The notes: a model not told the origin generated them from the sequence alone. A stretch of 64,000 bases of DNA from Lachnospiraceae bacterium KGMB03038 (GCA_007361935.1 CP041667.1:2012501-2076500); one strand, 5' to 3'; counted from the first letter of the stretch, positions 1-8,460 are shown. A program made the numbers and translations.

Positions 1-67
1 CCATCACAGGAAGCATAAAAGAGCCCCGCTCCATAGGCGCTCTGCAGATCTGTCCTTCATATTCCAT
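1..67 (-). CDS. Radical SAM protein, N-terminal fragment cut by window edge
   Basis: Only the first 22 codons are inside the window. An ATG at 67-65 follows a GGAGG site (80-76) at 8 bases. The peptide begins MEYEGQICRAPMERGSFMLP, which I recognise as the start of a group of radical SAM proteins common in Lachnospiraceae, where a CxxxCxxC cluster follows shortly after. That cluster lies outside the window, so the assignment rests on the N-terminus alone. The gene is downstream of, and on the same strand as, the membrane protein at 106-816. Confidence 0.45.
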   Translation of the reverse strand, partial: MEYEGQICRAPMERGSFMLPVM

Positions 68-105
68 GACATCCGCCTCCCTTCCTTACGAAAGTCCTTT
101 GCCTC

Positions 106-816
106 TTACCCTTTCATTCTCTGCAAAGAAGAGAACAAGACCTCGTAATTCTCTACAGACACTGGCACAAACACTCTCTTCATAAACTCTTCTCCGCCCG
201 TTCTCAAAACTAAGCAGGAAACTTGACATCCTCCCGCTCGCCTGCGCAGTCTTTTCACCTGCGCCACTTCATTTCCATAGTCTTTCGCGCCGCCGGAAGC
301 CATGACCCTCTCCACCGCTCGGCTCTGGCGGATTTCCCGCAGCGCTTTCGCCGTTTTCCAAACATCCTCCAAATATGTCAAAGGGTTCCGTCCATGGAAA
401 CCCCCTATGGAACCTGTCTTTATAAATTTCCGAAAGGCGGGCATCGTGTAATCAAACAGATAGATTCTTCCCCATTCGTCTCTTACAAAGACACACAAAA
501 GCCCCTGGCTTCTGATTCCAATCTGATAGGCACCGACTGCAAGGAACAATGTGACCCCCACTACCGCCGCCAGCAGAAACCATGTCCTGGTCTGGACAGG
601 AAGGCGGATACTGAATATGCTCAGACTAATGATCAGTAAAAAAGCGGCCAGGATCATTCCCGCCAGATAGAAAAGCCTCAGCCTCAGAAAACGGCCGGCC
701 CCAGCCTCCTCCTGTTCCCATACGTAAAAACCTGTACTTCCATAGATATCCTTGGGCCTGTAAGAAGCATACGGATCTTCCTTCCTTTGCCCCCTGTCAT
801 TTTCCTCAAATCTCAT
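106..816 (-). CDS. Two-TM membrane protein of unknown function
   Basis: 236 residues. The N-terminal 45 residues are charged and cytoplasmic in character. Two hydrophobic segments follow (about 47-70 and 79-100) and then a soluble C-terminal domain of about 130 residues rich in Arg/Lys. I do not recognise a family. The start ATG (816-814) overlaps the DegV stop codon in an ATGA arrangement, so the two genes are translationally coupled and probably co-transcribed. The topology (hairpin plus cytosolic tail) fits a small envelope-associated protein. No catalytic motif is visible. Confidence 0.7.
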   Translation of the reverse strand: MRFEENDRGQRKEDPYASYRPKDIYGSTGFYVWEQEEAGAGRFLRLRLFYLAGMILAAFLLIISLSIFSIRLPVQTRTWFLLAAVVGVTLFLAVGAYQIGIRSQGLLCVFVRDEWGRIYLFDYTMPAFRKFIKTGSIGGFHGRNPLTYLEDVWKTAKALREIRQSRAVERVMASGGAKDYGNEVAQVKRLRRRAGGCQVSCLVLRTGGEEFMKRVFVPVSVENYEVLFSSLQRMKG

Positions 817-1688
817 CGTTCTACTTTCTTCCCATAAAATACCAGTCCCACTACACCTGGCCCCGCATGGGTCCCAATGCTGGGGCTTACATCATTGATG
901 ATCACATTCTCAAAACCCATTTCCCGCGCCTGTTTCTCCACCAGCCTGGCGTCTTCCAGACAATCTCCATGGATGACCGCCACCGGACGGTCTTTTCCAA
1001 ACCGCTCCAGATCCAAAGCCTCTTTCATCCGAACCGCCAGCGTCTTTAATGCTTTCTTCCTTCCCCGCACCGTTCCGGCCGACTCAAGCTTTCCAGCAGC
1101 CGTCACTGTAAGCAGCGGTTTGATATTGATCATACTTCCCACCACCGCTGTAGTCTTGGATACTCGCCCGCCTCTCTGCAAATGGTGCAGGTCATCTACC
1201 GTAAACCACACATTTATGTAATCCCGCTCTTCCTCCAGAATCTTCAGGACTTCTTCCATTGGCTTTCCTTCCCGCCAAAGGCTTGCTGCCCGCATCACGG
1301 AAACTCCTTCCCCCAGGGAAGCATTCAGCGAATCGAATACCAATATCTTTCTTTCTGGATACTCTTCCATCAGATCTCTGGCCGCCACCTGTACATTTCC
1401 GCAGCTTCCGCTTAACGCGCTGGAAAACGCCACATGCAGGATATCCTTTCCCTCCTTCAATATTTTCTCAAATGTTTCCCGGATCACTTCTGGATTATTA
1501 GCCATAGACTTGGGCAATTCTCCCTTACGCATAGTTTCATAGAATTCCCCCGGTTCCATATTCAGCTCGTCCCCATATACCGTATCCCCAAACATATAAT
1601 ACTGAGGGATCACCGGGATCTCATACTCTTTCAAAAAAGCCGCCGGAACATCGGAATTAGAGTCTGTTGTCAGTATATATTCCGTCAT
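813..1688 (-). CDS. DegV family fatty-acid-binding protein
   Basis: 291 residues, full length for the family. The N-terminal TDSNSDVP stretch (about 8-15) and the ALSGSCGN stretch (about 90) are the conserved elements that line the fatty-acid headgroup pocket in DegV/FakB proteins. In Firmicutes such proteins present exogenous fatty acids to the FakA kinase. No fakA is seen here, so the specific partner is unknown. The start has a good AAGGAGG site. The gene lies 45 bp after the yolD-like gene and overlaps the downstream membrane gene by 4 bp. Confidence 0.9.
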   Translation of the reverse strand: MTEYILTTDSNSDVPAAFLKEYEIPVIPQYYMFGDTVYGDELNMEPGEFYETMRKGELPKSMANNPEVIRETFEKILKEGKDILHVAFSSALSGSCGNVQVAARDLMEEYPERKILVFDSLNASLGEGVSVMRAASLWREGKPMEEVLKILEEERDYINVWFTVDDLHHLQRGGRVSKTTAVVGSMINIKPLLTVTAAGKLESAGTVRGRKKALKTLAVRMKEALDLERFGKDRPVAVIHGDCLEDARLVEKQAREMGFENVIINDVSPSIGTHAGPGVVGLVFYGKKVER

Positions 1689-1733
1689 TTCTCTTTTCCT
1701 CCTTTTCTCTGCTCTCCATTATATCGCACTCGC

Positions 1734-2066
1734 TTATATTTGACCAGAAAAACAAATATCGTACAAGTCGTCAAATGGGATCTTTGTGCGCACGATCTTC
1801 AGGATTCTTGCGGTTTTGTCAATTCCAGACACCATACCCGTTACTTTCAAGTACTCTCCATTTTGAAAGTAAACCGCCGTGATCATATCCCCTTTCTTTA
1901 CCCGCCGTAATTTCCGATCCAGCTCCTGCTGGTAATCCTCAGAAAACTCAACTTTAGGCACTATAATCTTTTCTCTTTGTCTAAGAGCAGCCGGATACCC
2001 TTTCAGCGCCGCAAAGGGCATAAACTGTTTCGCCCGCTCCGCTCTTTCCATCTTAGGCCTCTCCAC
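1734..2066 (-). CDS. YolD-like protein
   Basis: 110 residues. The MERAERAKQFMPFAALKGY motif near the N-terminus is typical of YolD-like proteins, which are regularly encoded next to Y-family polymerases of the UvrX/YqjW type. The start lies inside the 3' end of the polymerase gene (14-bp overlap), so the pair is co-expressed under the LexA-box promoter. The biochemical role of YolD proteins is poorly defined; the link to translesion synthesis is by association. Confidence 0.85.
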   Translation of the reverse strand: MERPKMERAERAKQFMPFAALKGYPAALRQREKIIVPKVEFSEDYQQELDRKLRRVKKGDMITAVYFQNGEYLKVTGMVSGIDKTARILKIVRTKIPFDDLYDICFSGQI

Positions 2067-3318
2067 TTTTGTGTCCTCCGATCTGCAGGTTCCGTTCCTT
2101 CGTGGTGGCTCCTTTCTGCAAGTTCATACCTTTTAGGACCGCATTCTTCCCATATTTATCTTTAATATCCAGTACCGCTTTCTGAAGCCGATTCTCCCGC
2201 TCTTCCTCTTCCGGATCGCAAAACAGATCGTACTGCCGGTAAGCCTCGTCCATCACCCGGTTAAAGGTCAGGGTCATGCGCCGCACCGGAACATAAGGGT
2301 CCACGATCCTTCCATAAAGGTCCTCCGTCTCTTCCATCAAGCGTTTCCCCGAACTGGTAGCCGCCCTGAGAGATGCTGTGCCATGAGCCGGTTTGCTTCT
2401 CATCCGATTGGAATATCCCACATGCAGGGTCAAAGAATCCGTGACCAGTCCTTTCTCCACCAATTCAAGGCTGAGCAGATCCGCCATCTCTTTCACCACA
2501 AGTCTTCCCTCTTCAAAGCTATAGTCCCTGGGCAGTACCTGGCCGCTTCCAATCGAGTTGGACTTGGGCGCGTAGGCTTTGATATCCCCCATTGTCACCG
2601 GTTCCCTGCCCCAGGCATGATCGATCAGAAGCTCCGCATCTACGCCAAATAGATGGTACAAAAGATCTGGATCTCCTTGGGCCAGCTCTCCCATGGTGCG
2701 GATCCCTGCCGATTCCAGGCTTCTGGCTGTACCTTTTCCAATTCTCCAGAAATCAGTCAAAGGTCTGTGATCCCACAACGTCCTCTGGTAGCTCTCCTCG
2801 GTCAGCTCCCCGATATGGTCGTCTGCGTGCTTTGCCGTAATATCCAATGCGATCTTAGCCAGATACAGATTCGTACCGATACCTGCCGCAGCCGTAATCC
2901 CAGTGTTTTCATACACATCCTGCATCATCTTTCCCGCCAGCTCTCTTCCTGTCATCCGATACATAGCCAGGTAATCCGTCACATCCAGAAATACCTCATC
3001 GATAGAATAGACATGGATATCTTCTTTCGCCACATATTTTAAGTAAATCTCATAAATATCCGCCGAATATTTCATATACAATTTCATCCTTGGAGGCGCG
3101 ATCAGATATTCAATGCCTTTTGGAATCTCAAACAGACGGCATCTTCCCGGTACTCCCAGCGCTTTCATAGCCGGCGAGACAGCAAGGCAGATGGTCTTCT
3201 CTGTGCGTTCCGGATCTGCCACTACAAGATTCGAAGTCATAGGGTCTAATCCCCGCTCCCTGCATTCTACCGATGCATAAAAAGATTTCAGATCAATACA
3301 GATATAGTTTTTTTCCAA
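2053..3318 (-). CDS. Y-family (UmuC/DinB-type) DNA polymerase
   Basis: About 421 residues. The conserved IDLKSFYASVE (first acidic residue plus the Phe-Tyr steric-gate pair) and YSIDEVFLD (second catalytic acidic pair) are intact. Helix-hairpin-helix and little-finger domains follow. It belongs to the UvrX/YqjW-like branch rather than DinB proper, judging by length and the YolD partner. The open frame can start at a GTG at 3324, but the GAAGAAGG ribosome site lies only 1 base from it. The TTG at 3318 is 7 bases away and is the better start. Expected role: error-prone lesion bypass during the SOS response. Confidence 0.92.
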   Translation of the reverse strand: MEKNYICIDLKSFYASVECRERGLDPMTSNLVVADPERTEKTICLAVSPAMKALGVPGRCRLFEIPKGIEYLIAPPRMKLYMKYSADIYEIYLKYVAKEDIHVYSIDEVFLDVTDYLAMYRMTGRELAGKMMQDVYENTGITAAAGIGTNLYLAKIALDITAKHADDHIGELTEESYQRTLWDHRPLTDFWRIGKGTARSLESAGIRTMGELAQGDPDLLYHLFGVDAELLIDHAWGREPVTMGDIKAYAPKSNSIGSGQVLPRDYSFEEGRLVVKEMADLLSLELVEKGLVTDSLTLHVGYSNRMRSKPAHGTASLRAATSSGKRLMEETEDLYGRIVDPYVPVRRMTLTFNRVMDEAYRQYDLFCDPEEEERENRLQKAVLDIKDKYGKNAVLKGMNLQKGATTKERNLQIGGHKSGEA

Positions 3319-3339
3319 GACCACACCTTCTTCCAGAAC

Positions 3340-3353
3340 AGAACATATGTTCT
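3340..3353. promoter_or_regulatory. LexA (SOS) box upstream of the Y-family polymerase
   Basis: AGAACATATGTTCT is a perfect 14-bp palindrome. Its core GAACATATGTTC matches the Gram-positive LexA/DinR consensus GAACNNNNGTTC. It sits between the -10 element and the start codon, where bound LexA would block transcription. Confidence 0.9.
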
Positions 3354-3361
3354 ATTTATAA

Positions 3362-3390
3362 ATAATAACACACCTTCTTCATACTTTCAA
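3362..3390 (-). promoter_or_regulatory. Promoter of the polymerase/yolD operon
   Basis: Reading the minus strand, TTGAAA (3390-3385) and TATTAT (3367-3362) are separated by exactly 17 bases, and the LexA box follows about 8 bases after the -10. Confidence 0.75.
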
Positions 3391-3417
3391 TAAAAGCTTT
3401 CCCGGAATTAGGCAAAA

Positions 3418-3451
3418 AATTTCCCCACAGCAGAAATGCTGTGGGGAAATT
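3418..3451 (-). terminator. Intrinsic terminator after the disrupted LysR gene
   Basis: A 13-bp perfect stem (TTTCCCCACAGCA with its complement) with a 4-base loop. On the minus strand it is followed by a run of six T. It sits 7 bp after the LysR stop codon. Confidence 0.9.
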
Positions 3452-3523
3452 TTCTCTTTATAACTCTTTTAACACCTTTTTCCAGAAGGAGGCAGTCTTG
3501 GGATCCTCCATCGTTTCTTTTCT

Positions 3524-3531
3524 GGCGGCGA
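3524..3531. repeat. 8-bp target duplication, left of IS copy 1
   Basis: GGCGGCGA, identical to 4897-4904 on the other side of the element. An 8-bp duplication fits the IS256 family. Confidence 0.93.
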
Positions 3532-4896
3532 GATAGTGTCAATAGTTTTTCGCAAAATCAAAACCTAGCCGTTTAGCAGCCGGTAGTCAGCCGGCTATGA
3601 TATCAGACAGCAGATCCTCTTCTGTTTTGAAAAGATGATCCATATTCATATAGCGTCTGGCTCCCCAACTGGTTGCTGCTACGTGACGCAGTCTGGCACA
3701 TACGAGCATCAAGGCACTCTGCCCGTCAGGAAAAGCACCGATCGCTTTTGTACGCCGTTTAATCTCACGGTTGAGGCGCTCAATAGCGTTATTGGTTCGG
3801 ATCCGGGTCCAATGCTGCGTAGGAAAATCCATATAGGTCAAGGTTTCTTCAATCCCGTCCTCTACCTTCTTGGCAGCTTTAGCAAGCTTCATGGCACGGA
3901 GTTTCTCCGCTACCTGGATTGCTTTTTCACGGGCGGCTTCCTTGCTTTCCTGCGCATGGATCGCCTTGAGCATAAGCGCTACCGTTTTCATCTTGTTACG
4001 GGGGGTAACAGAAAATATATTTCTGTAAAAATGAACCGTACAGCGCTGATATCTGGAATCCGGAAAGACTTCCGGAATGGTTTCAAGCATACTGAGATTC
4101 TTATCGCCGATGATCAAACGTACACCAGTAAGCCCGCGTTCTTTCAACCATACGAAGAAAGAACGCCAGCTTTCACGATCCTCTTTCATCCCTTCCGCAG
4201 CACCAAGGATTTCCCGGCAGCCATCCTGACTGACGCCAATGGCAACGAGAACAGAAACGTTCTGGATCTCGCCGCCCCAGCTACGTTTCAGGTAAACACC
4301 ATCTACGTAAACATAAGGATAGTTCCCGGAAAGCGGACGGGTACGCCAGGTTTCAATATGCTCATAAGCCTTTTTATTCAGGTTACTGATGGTTCCAGGG
4401 GATACTTTCGTTCCCCATAAGGCTTCGGTGATATCTTCCACGCGTCGGACAGAAACACCGGCCAGATACATCTCAATAAGAGCTTCTTCCACGGAAGATT
4501 CTCTGCGACGATATCTTTCGATAATGGCTGTCTCGAAAGGAACCCCTTTCAGTTTAGGAACCTTCAGTTCGACTTCCCCTGCGGTAGTGTGGAGATTTCG
4601 CTTATAATGGCCGGAACGATATCCCTGGCGGTCAGAGGAGCGCTCATACTTTTCAGCGTTGACTAATTCGTCGGCTTCCTTATCGAGCAGGGCGTTTAAT
4701 GTTTCTTCGACACTGTTACGGACAAGATCCTTTAAATCATGCTTTATTAAGTCCTCATTTAGCTGTATAATCTTATCAGACATGGTTCTATAGCCTCCTT
4801 TGATAGATTTAGTTGTGGTGACTTGATTTTACCAAACGGCTATAGACCATGTCTATTTTTATGAAATTGATTTTGCGAAATTAATTATACGTTATC
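3532..4896 (-). mobile_element. IS256-family insertion sequence, copy 1 (intact)
   Basis: 1365 bp. The ends are imperfect inverted repeats of about 28 bp that share the outer GATA and the inner TTTCGCAAAATC. The element is flanked by identical 8-bp direct repeats. It holds a single transposase gene with a strong AAAGGAGG site. The same 1365-bp element occurs at 13571-14935 in the opposite orientation, differing at only a few bases. The clean duplication and intact transposase suggest a recent and potentially active insertion. Confidence 0.95.
3587..4783 (-). CDS. IS256-family transposase (mutator-type DDE)
   Basis: 398 residues, normal length. The DDE residues fit D161 (YVDGVYLK), D227 (IIGDKNL) and E335 (NNAIERLNRE). 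The C-x2-H motif (CTVH, 248-251) typical of the family lies between the second D and the E. N-terminal DNA-binding region about 1-120. The copy at 13684 differs by W206R and S231G and by a stop at codon 323, so this copy is the functional version. It inserts the 1365-bp element through short inverted repeats and generates 8-bp duplications. Confidence 0.95.
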   Translation of the reverse strand: MSDKIIQLNEDLIKHDLKDLVRNSVEETLNALLDKEADELVNAEKYERSSDRQGYRSGHYKRNLHTTAGEVELKVPKLKGVPFETAIIERYRRRESSVEEALIEMYLAGVSVRRVEDITEALWGTKVSPGTISNLNKKAYEHIETWRTRPLSGNYPYVYVDGVYLKRSWGGEIQNVSVLVAIGVSQDGCREILGAAEGMKEDRESWRSFFVWLKERGLTGVRLIIGDKNLSMLETIPEVFPDSRYQRCTVHFYRNIFSVTPRNKMKTVALMLKAIHAQESKEAAREKAIQVAEKLRAMKLAKAAKKVEDGIEETLTYMDFPTQHWTRIRTNNAIERLNREIKRRTKAIGAFPDGQSALMLVCARLRHVAATSWGARRYMNMDHLFKTEEDLLSDIIAG

Positions 4897-4904
4897 GGCG
4901 GCGA
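4897..4904. repeat. 8-bp target duplication, right of IS copy 1
   Basis: GGCGGCGA, matching 3524-3531. Confidence 0.93.
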
Positions 4905-5364
4905 TCACAATATCCATATAGCATGCGGGCTCCAAAGAAAGTGGAATAAGTTCGCTGTCTTTTTCCAGGAATTCTCTGGGAAGGAATACGCCTGCTCCCG
5001 CATTATTTCTTACATACTCCGCCAAGACATGGGGACGATTAGATCGGAGCACGCTTTTGGGTTTGGCGTGGTGCCCTTGGTAAAGCTTCATGACCTTCTT
5101 AAAATTATAGGAATCCGGTCCCAGAGAAACGATTTCCATCTTCTCAATCTCCGAGAATGTCACAGAATTTTTTTCTGCTAATGGATTCTCCTTATTCACA
5201 CAAAAACAAAGTTCCAAAGAAACTGCCGGCAGATAGACAAGCTCTTGGAATCGTTCTCCGTCTCCCAGGCACAAAGTGTAGTCCAGCAGCTCATTCATCA
5301 CCATTTTCTGAAGCTTTACATAGGATTCCTCCGTTACATCTACCAGCACTGACGGGTTCTCTTT

Positions 5365-5388
5365 TGCCGTGGCACACGAAAAGCACTC
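5365..5388. repeat. Putative attachment site, left copy (attL)
   Basis: 24-bp direct repeat partner of 16753-16776. On the minus strand it reads GAGTGCTTTTCGTGTGCCAC and ends GGCA. Inside the island it is preceded by a Shine-Dalgarno site (AGGAGG, 5411-5406) and an ATG (5395-5393), giving the peptide MIRVLFVCHG. Confidence 0.75.
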
Positions 5389-5395
5389 GTATCAT
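5366..5395 (-). other. Mimic of the 5' end of a low-molecular-weight protein tyrosine phosphatase gene
   Basis: AGGAGG, 10 bases, then ATG and codons for MIRVLFVCHG. This is the typical beginning of LMW protein tyrosine phosphatases, whose P-loop continues NICRSP. The frame leaves the phosphatase sequence exactly where the 24-bp repeat ends. Elements that integrate into the 5' end of a gene often carry a replacement ribosome site and start codon on their own end. I infer that the element's native target is such a phosphatase gene, although none flanks it now. Confidence 0.5.
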
Positions 5396-5410
5396 ATTTT
5401 AAAGTCCTCC

Positions 5411-5520
5411 TAATTTGCGTTAGTTTGCCCTGTTTTGCCGCAATTTGCCGGGTATGTAATTGCCTCTAAGATTGTTGAAACATTCACAGAATAAGCAAAA
5501 CGGGGCAAATCGGGGCAAGT
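5411..5520. repeat. Helically phased TTTGC repeats near attL
   Basis: Four TTTGC(C/G) motifs begin at 5414, 5424, 5434 and 5444, exactly 10 bp apart. After a 46-bp gap three inverted copies (GCAAA, GCAAA, GCAAG) follow at 5495, 5505 and 5515, again with 10-bp spacing. Strict helical phasing next to an attachment site suggests integrase arm-type or accessory-factor sites, or an operator. Confidence 0.6.
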
Positions 5521-5581
5521 TGAGGCCGTTAATCGTAGTAAAAACGTAGTAAGAATAGGGGTGTGTTACTACCATTACTTA

Positions 5582-8377
5582 TCATCGGCTATTCATCCGA
5601 TATTTATGTTTTCTTAAATCAAAAGCAATTTTCCCTCCTTCGAGAATATCACAAATATGTTGTTGGATTCCTTGTTTTCCCAAAACATCTTTTCTTTCTG
5701 CGTCATAAGGCATGTCATCTTCTATAGCTCCGGAACGATATTCGAATCTATATTTTTCATTTGGAGTATTTTTACCTGTCTGATTCGCAACAATAACTTC
5801 TTCAGCATCTCCACCAAGCACAACATTAGCATTGTGCGTCACGATGATTATTTGACGATCAATTTTTTTTCGTTTTATAAATGGTATAAGTTCATCAAAA
5901 ATAGATCTATTATCAAGATCATCCTCTGGTTGATCGATTAAAATTGGGCACTTACTTTCAGCCAGATTTATCAACATTTTTAATAACACCAATGCTTTTT
6001 TACCAGGCGACATATCATCAATCAAATCATTATCCATTGCCACTCTATATGTAGTATTATACCAATCACTCATGATATCCCTCAAAGCACTTTCTACTGT
6101 TCTACCACGTGTTAAGCGTAGTCTTCCATCCAGGCATGCCTCTATTAATTTTTTTACATTTTCTTCTTTAATCCACTCTCCAGAAAATTCATCTGTATTA
6201 ATAATCATTTTTTGTGTTTTAAGAGTTCGTTTATCAAATATTTCTTCTATTTGCTTAACAAACGCCTCTGATCTATAAGGTGTCTCAACAGAAAATTCCA
6301 AATCTTCACTATTTACTGCTGAACTATCATTAATTATTTTTGCATACTTATCATGTATGTTATAATATTTAATGAAAGAATTTACTAATAGATCTAAATT
6401 GGAACCGAATTCCTCTTCTTTCTGTTTTATCATTGAAACAACAGCTTGGAACTCTATTTTTTTCTTTTCTTCACTCTGAATAGCTTCAGTTAGCTTTTTT
6501 ATAGATTCATTGTCAGCTATTTTAGGAGATAAGACATTTATTATATCTTGCTGTTCCGTTTGCAATTTTTCTATTTTTGATACTTGTGTTTTTAATTCAG
6601 CAATTATTTTTGTTTGCTCTGTTAACCATATATGATCTGCTGATTCAATTACATTTTTAATGGAATCATTTATTAAATCTCTCGTTTTTTCAGAAAAAAA
6701 GTCGTATACCTCAACAGGTTCAACTACAGATTTAATCATTTCAATTTTTTGAATCTCTTCTTTAAGCTTTTTTATTTGTACCTCTATCTGTGATACTATC
6801 CCAATAGCCTTATCATATTTTTGTATATCTTCTTCTGACAAAGAAAGTTCCCTGGAGATATTCTCCTTCTGTTTTTTTAAATTATCTAATTCCTTTTCTA
6901 TACCAGAAAAGTTTCCAATATCAGATAATTTTTCTTTTTGCTCATTTAAATTATTATAATTTTGTACTAAGCGATAAATATATTGATCAATCTCCAATTT
7001 ATTCTTTGCCAAATCATCTTCCATTTTTTCAAATGCCGTTTTTGCATCTTCATTTATTAAAACAATTTCATGAATTATTTTATCTATTTCGGTTATCTCT
7101 TCATGTTCATCGCTTAACCTATTTAAATAAGTCTGTGGAATATAAATGATTTTATGTTTATAATCAGAACTCTCCGTAGTACTTACAGTTCCATCCTTCC
7201 AGAATACTTTTACTTCATCGATTTCTTTATTATTTCCCTTAGTGACTTCTAATTTTTCCTTTTCTTGTTCTGAATCAATTGCTCGAGCCATATTATTTAA
7301 TAATAAGGATTTGCCAGTAGATTTCCCCCCTATAATACAAGTTAATTTATCATTAAATAGTATAGGTTCCGTAGGAAAATTGGAATTAGAAAATTCCACC
7401 CTCTCGATTACCTGATAACTTGGTTTTCTTTCTGGTACAATGGGTGATATTTGAATTCTATCCTCCGGTTCATATAAAATTTGCCTAAAACCATTAAAAG
7501 TAGGATTCGCCTTTATCCAACAATACCTTTTTTCATCTGGTTCAAAAATTTTTTTATTTGTATGTGCGTCTGATCCGTGTATACATCCCATCAAGGATCC
7601 ACACTTTCTTTTCACTGTTTGAACATCATCAACTCCTTTTCCCAAGAAATATAATCTATCAGATTGTTTTGCTGAAAAGATTAAATCTGACATTTGATAT
7701 ATAGCTCTTCTAGTAGCATCCATTTGAGATATTTTCCCAATAAAATACTCAGAATGGTTAACCACACCACTTGCTCCATCACCACTACTGTTGGAAACTA
7801 CAATAATTGTATTGTCTCTTAATTCAGGATCTTTATTAAAAACATTTTTTATTGCATCTATAGTAAGAACATATTGCTGTAACCCTTCTTTGTATGCTTG
7901 TTTGTCTTTCAATTCGCTATTATTAGTAAACGCTCTACCTAATCTACATAATTCGGAATGTGAAGCACCATAATTCTGTCCGTTATAATCAAACTCCAAC
8001 TTGCCAAAAAAACGTGTTTCTAATTCTTGTGCCAAATCAGGATTAAATATGCAATGAAGATTTACGGGACTACTTTTAGCTAAAGGGACTATACGCATTT
8101 CTACATTTGGGAGTACCAATTGAATGGACGATGGTAATTTTTTATCATTAACTACTTTTAAGTAATTGTCGATCGATAAATAATCTGTTATTCCCAAAAC
8201 AGCTATATTTCTTAATGGTTCTTTCCCATCTCCTATATATTCTGATATTGTTTGATAAAATTGTTCCCATTTTTCTTCAGTATTTTTCCCTGAAAAATTA
8301 TCATTTTTCTGTGTTTCAGGTGTATGAAGATGCAGCTCCCATCTTCTCCACTCTGATCCCCTGTCAAAATGTTTCAT
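5582..8377 (-). CDS. PHP-domain SMC-like ATPase (TrlF-type), probable phage-defence protein
   Basis: 931 residues. The N-terminal PHP phosphoesterase signature is complete: HLH (H16, H18), D65 (GITDYL), E93 (NVEMRI), H108 (LHCIF) and HGSDAH (H268, D270, H272). An ABC/SMC-type ATPase follows, with Walker A GGKSTGKS (350-357), a long coiled coil (about 440-720), Walker B ILIDQPEDDLD and H-loop IIVTHN near the C-terminus. This matches what NCBI names TrlF-family AAA-like ATPases. Such nuclease-plus-SMC ATPase fusions recur in defence loci (compare RloC, PtuA, OLD). It lies alone behind its own promoter and is AT-rich compared with the core genes. Activity is inferred from architecture, not demonstrated. 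Confidence 0.85.
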   Translation of the reverse strand: MKHFDRGSEWRRWELHLHTPETQKNDNFSGKNTEEKWEQFYQTISEYIGDGKEPLRNIAVLGITDYLSIDNYLKVVNDKKLPSSIQLVLPNVEMRIVPLAKSSPVNLHCIFNPDLAQELETRFFGKLEFDYNGQNYGASHSELCRLGRAFTNNSELKDKQAYKEGLQQYVLTIDAIKNVFNKDPELRDNTIIVVSNSSGDGASGVVNHSEYFIGKISQMDATRRAIYQMSDLIFSAKQSDRLYFLGKGVDDVQTVKRKCGSLMGCIHGSDAHTNKKIFEPDEKRYCWIKANPTFNGFRQILYEPEDRIQISPIVPERKPSYQVIERVEFSNSNFPTEPILFNDKLTCIIGGKSTGKSLLLNNMARAIDSEQEKEKLEVTKGNNKEIDEVKVFWKDGTVSTTESSDYKHKIIYIPQTYLNRLSDEHEEITEIDKIIHEIVLINEDAKTAFEKMEDDLAKNKLEIDQYIYRLVQNYNNLNEQKEKLSDIGNFSGIEKELDNLKKQKENISRELSLSEEDIQKYDKAIGIVSQIEVQIKKLKEEIQKIEMIKSVVEPVEVYDFFSEKTRDLINDSIKNVIESADHIWLTEQTKIIAELKTQVSKIEKLQTEQQDIINVLSPKIADNESIKKLTEAIQSEEKKKIEFQAVVSMIKQKEEEFGSNLDLLVNSFIKYYNIHDKYAKIINDSSAVNSEDLEFSVETPYRSEAFVKQIEEIFDKRTLKTQKMIINTDEFSGEWIKEENVKKLIEACLDGRLRLTRGRTVESALRDIMSDWYNTTYRVAMDNDLIDDMSPGKKALVLLKMLINLAESKCPILIDQPEDDLDNRSIFDELIPFIKRKKIDRQIIIVTHNANVVLGGDAEEVIVANQTGKNTPNEKYRFEYRSGAIEDDMPYDAERKDVLGKQGIQQHICDILEGGKIAFDLRKHKYRMNSR

Positions 8378-8460
8378 TATTATCCCCCTTACTTATATTT
8401 AATAGCTAATTCTACCACTCTAACTAAACACATTAAAGACATAGTAGACATAGTAATTTT

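Larger units (their letters stand above)
3458..5388 (-). pseudogene. LysR-type regulator, split by an IS and lacking its N-terminal half
   Basis: Residues encoded from about 5349 down to 4905 (NPSVLVDVTEESYVKLQKMV onward) form the substrate-binding domain of a LysR-family regulator. The IS at 3532-4896 interrupts it. Removing the IS and one target-duplication copy restores an open frame across the junction (IVIAA joined to ARKETMEDPKTASFWKKVL) ending at TAA 3460-3458. The N-terminal winged helix is absent: upstream of about 5388 the frame hits a stop inside the attachment-site sequence. The gene was therefore broken twice, by island-associated rearrangement and by the IS. Confidence 0.85.

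Noticed and set aside
3635..4420. 261-codon ORF antisense to the IS transposase, also present at 14047-14832
   Set aside because: It is a shadow of the transposase codons; it has no ribosome site and no family resemblance, and it is identical in both copies only because the IS is duplicated.
5365..5388. Attachment site as the 3' end of a tRNA gene
   Set aside because: The repeat and its flanks do not fold as a tRNA; no tRNA gene was recognised anywhere in the window.
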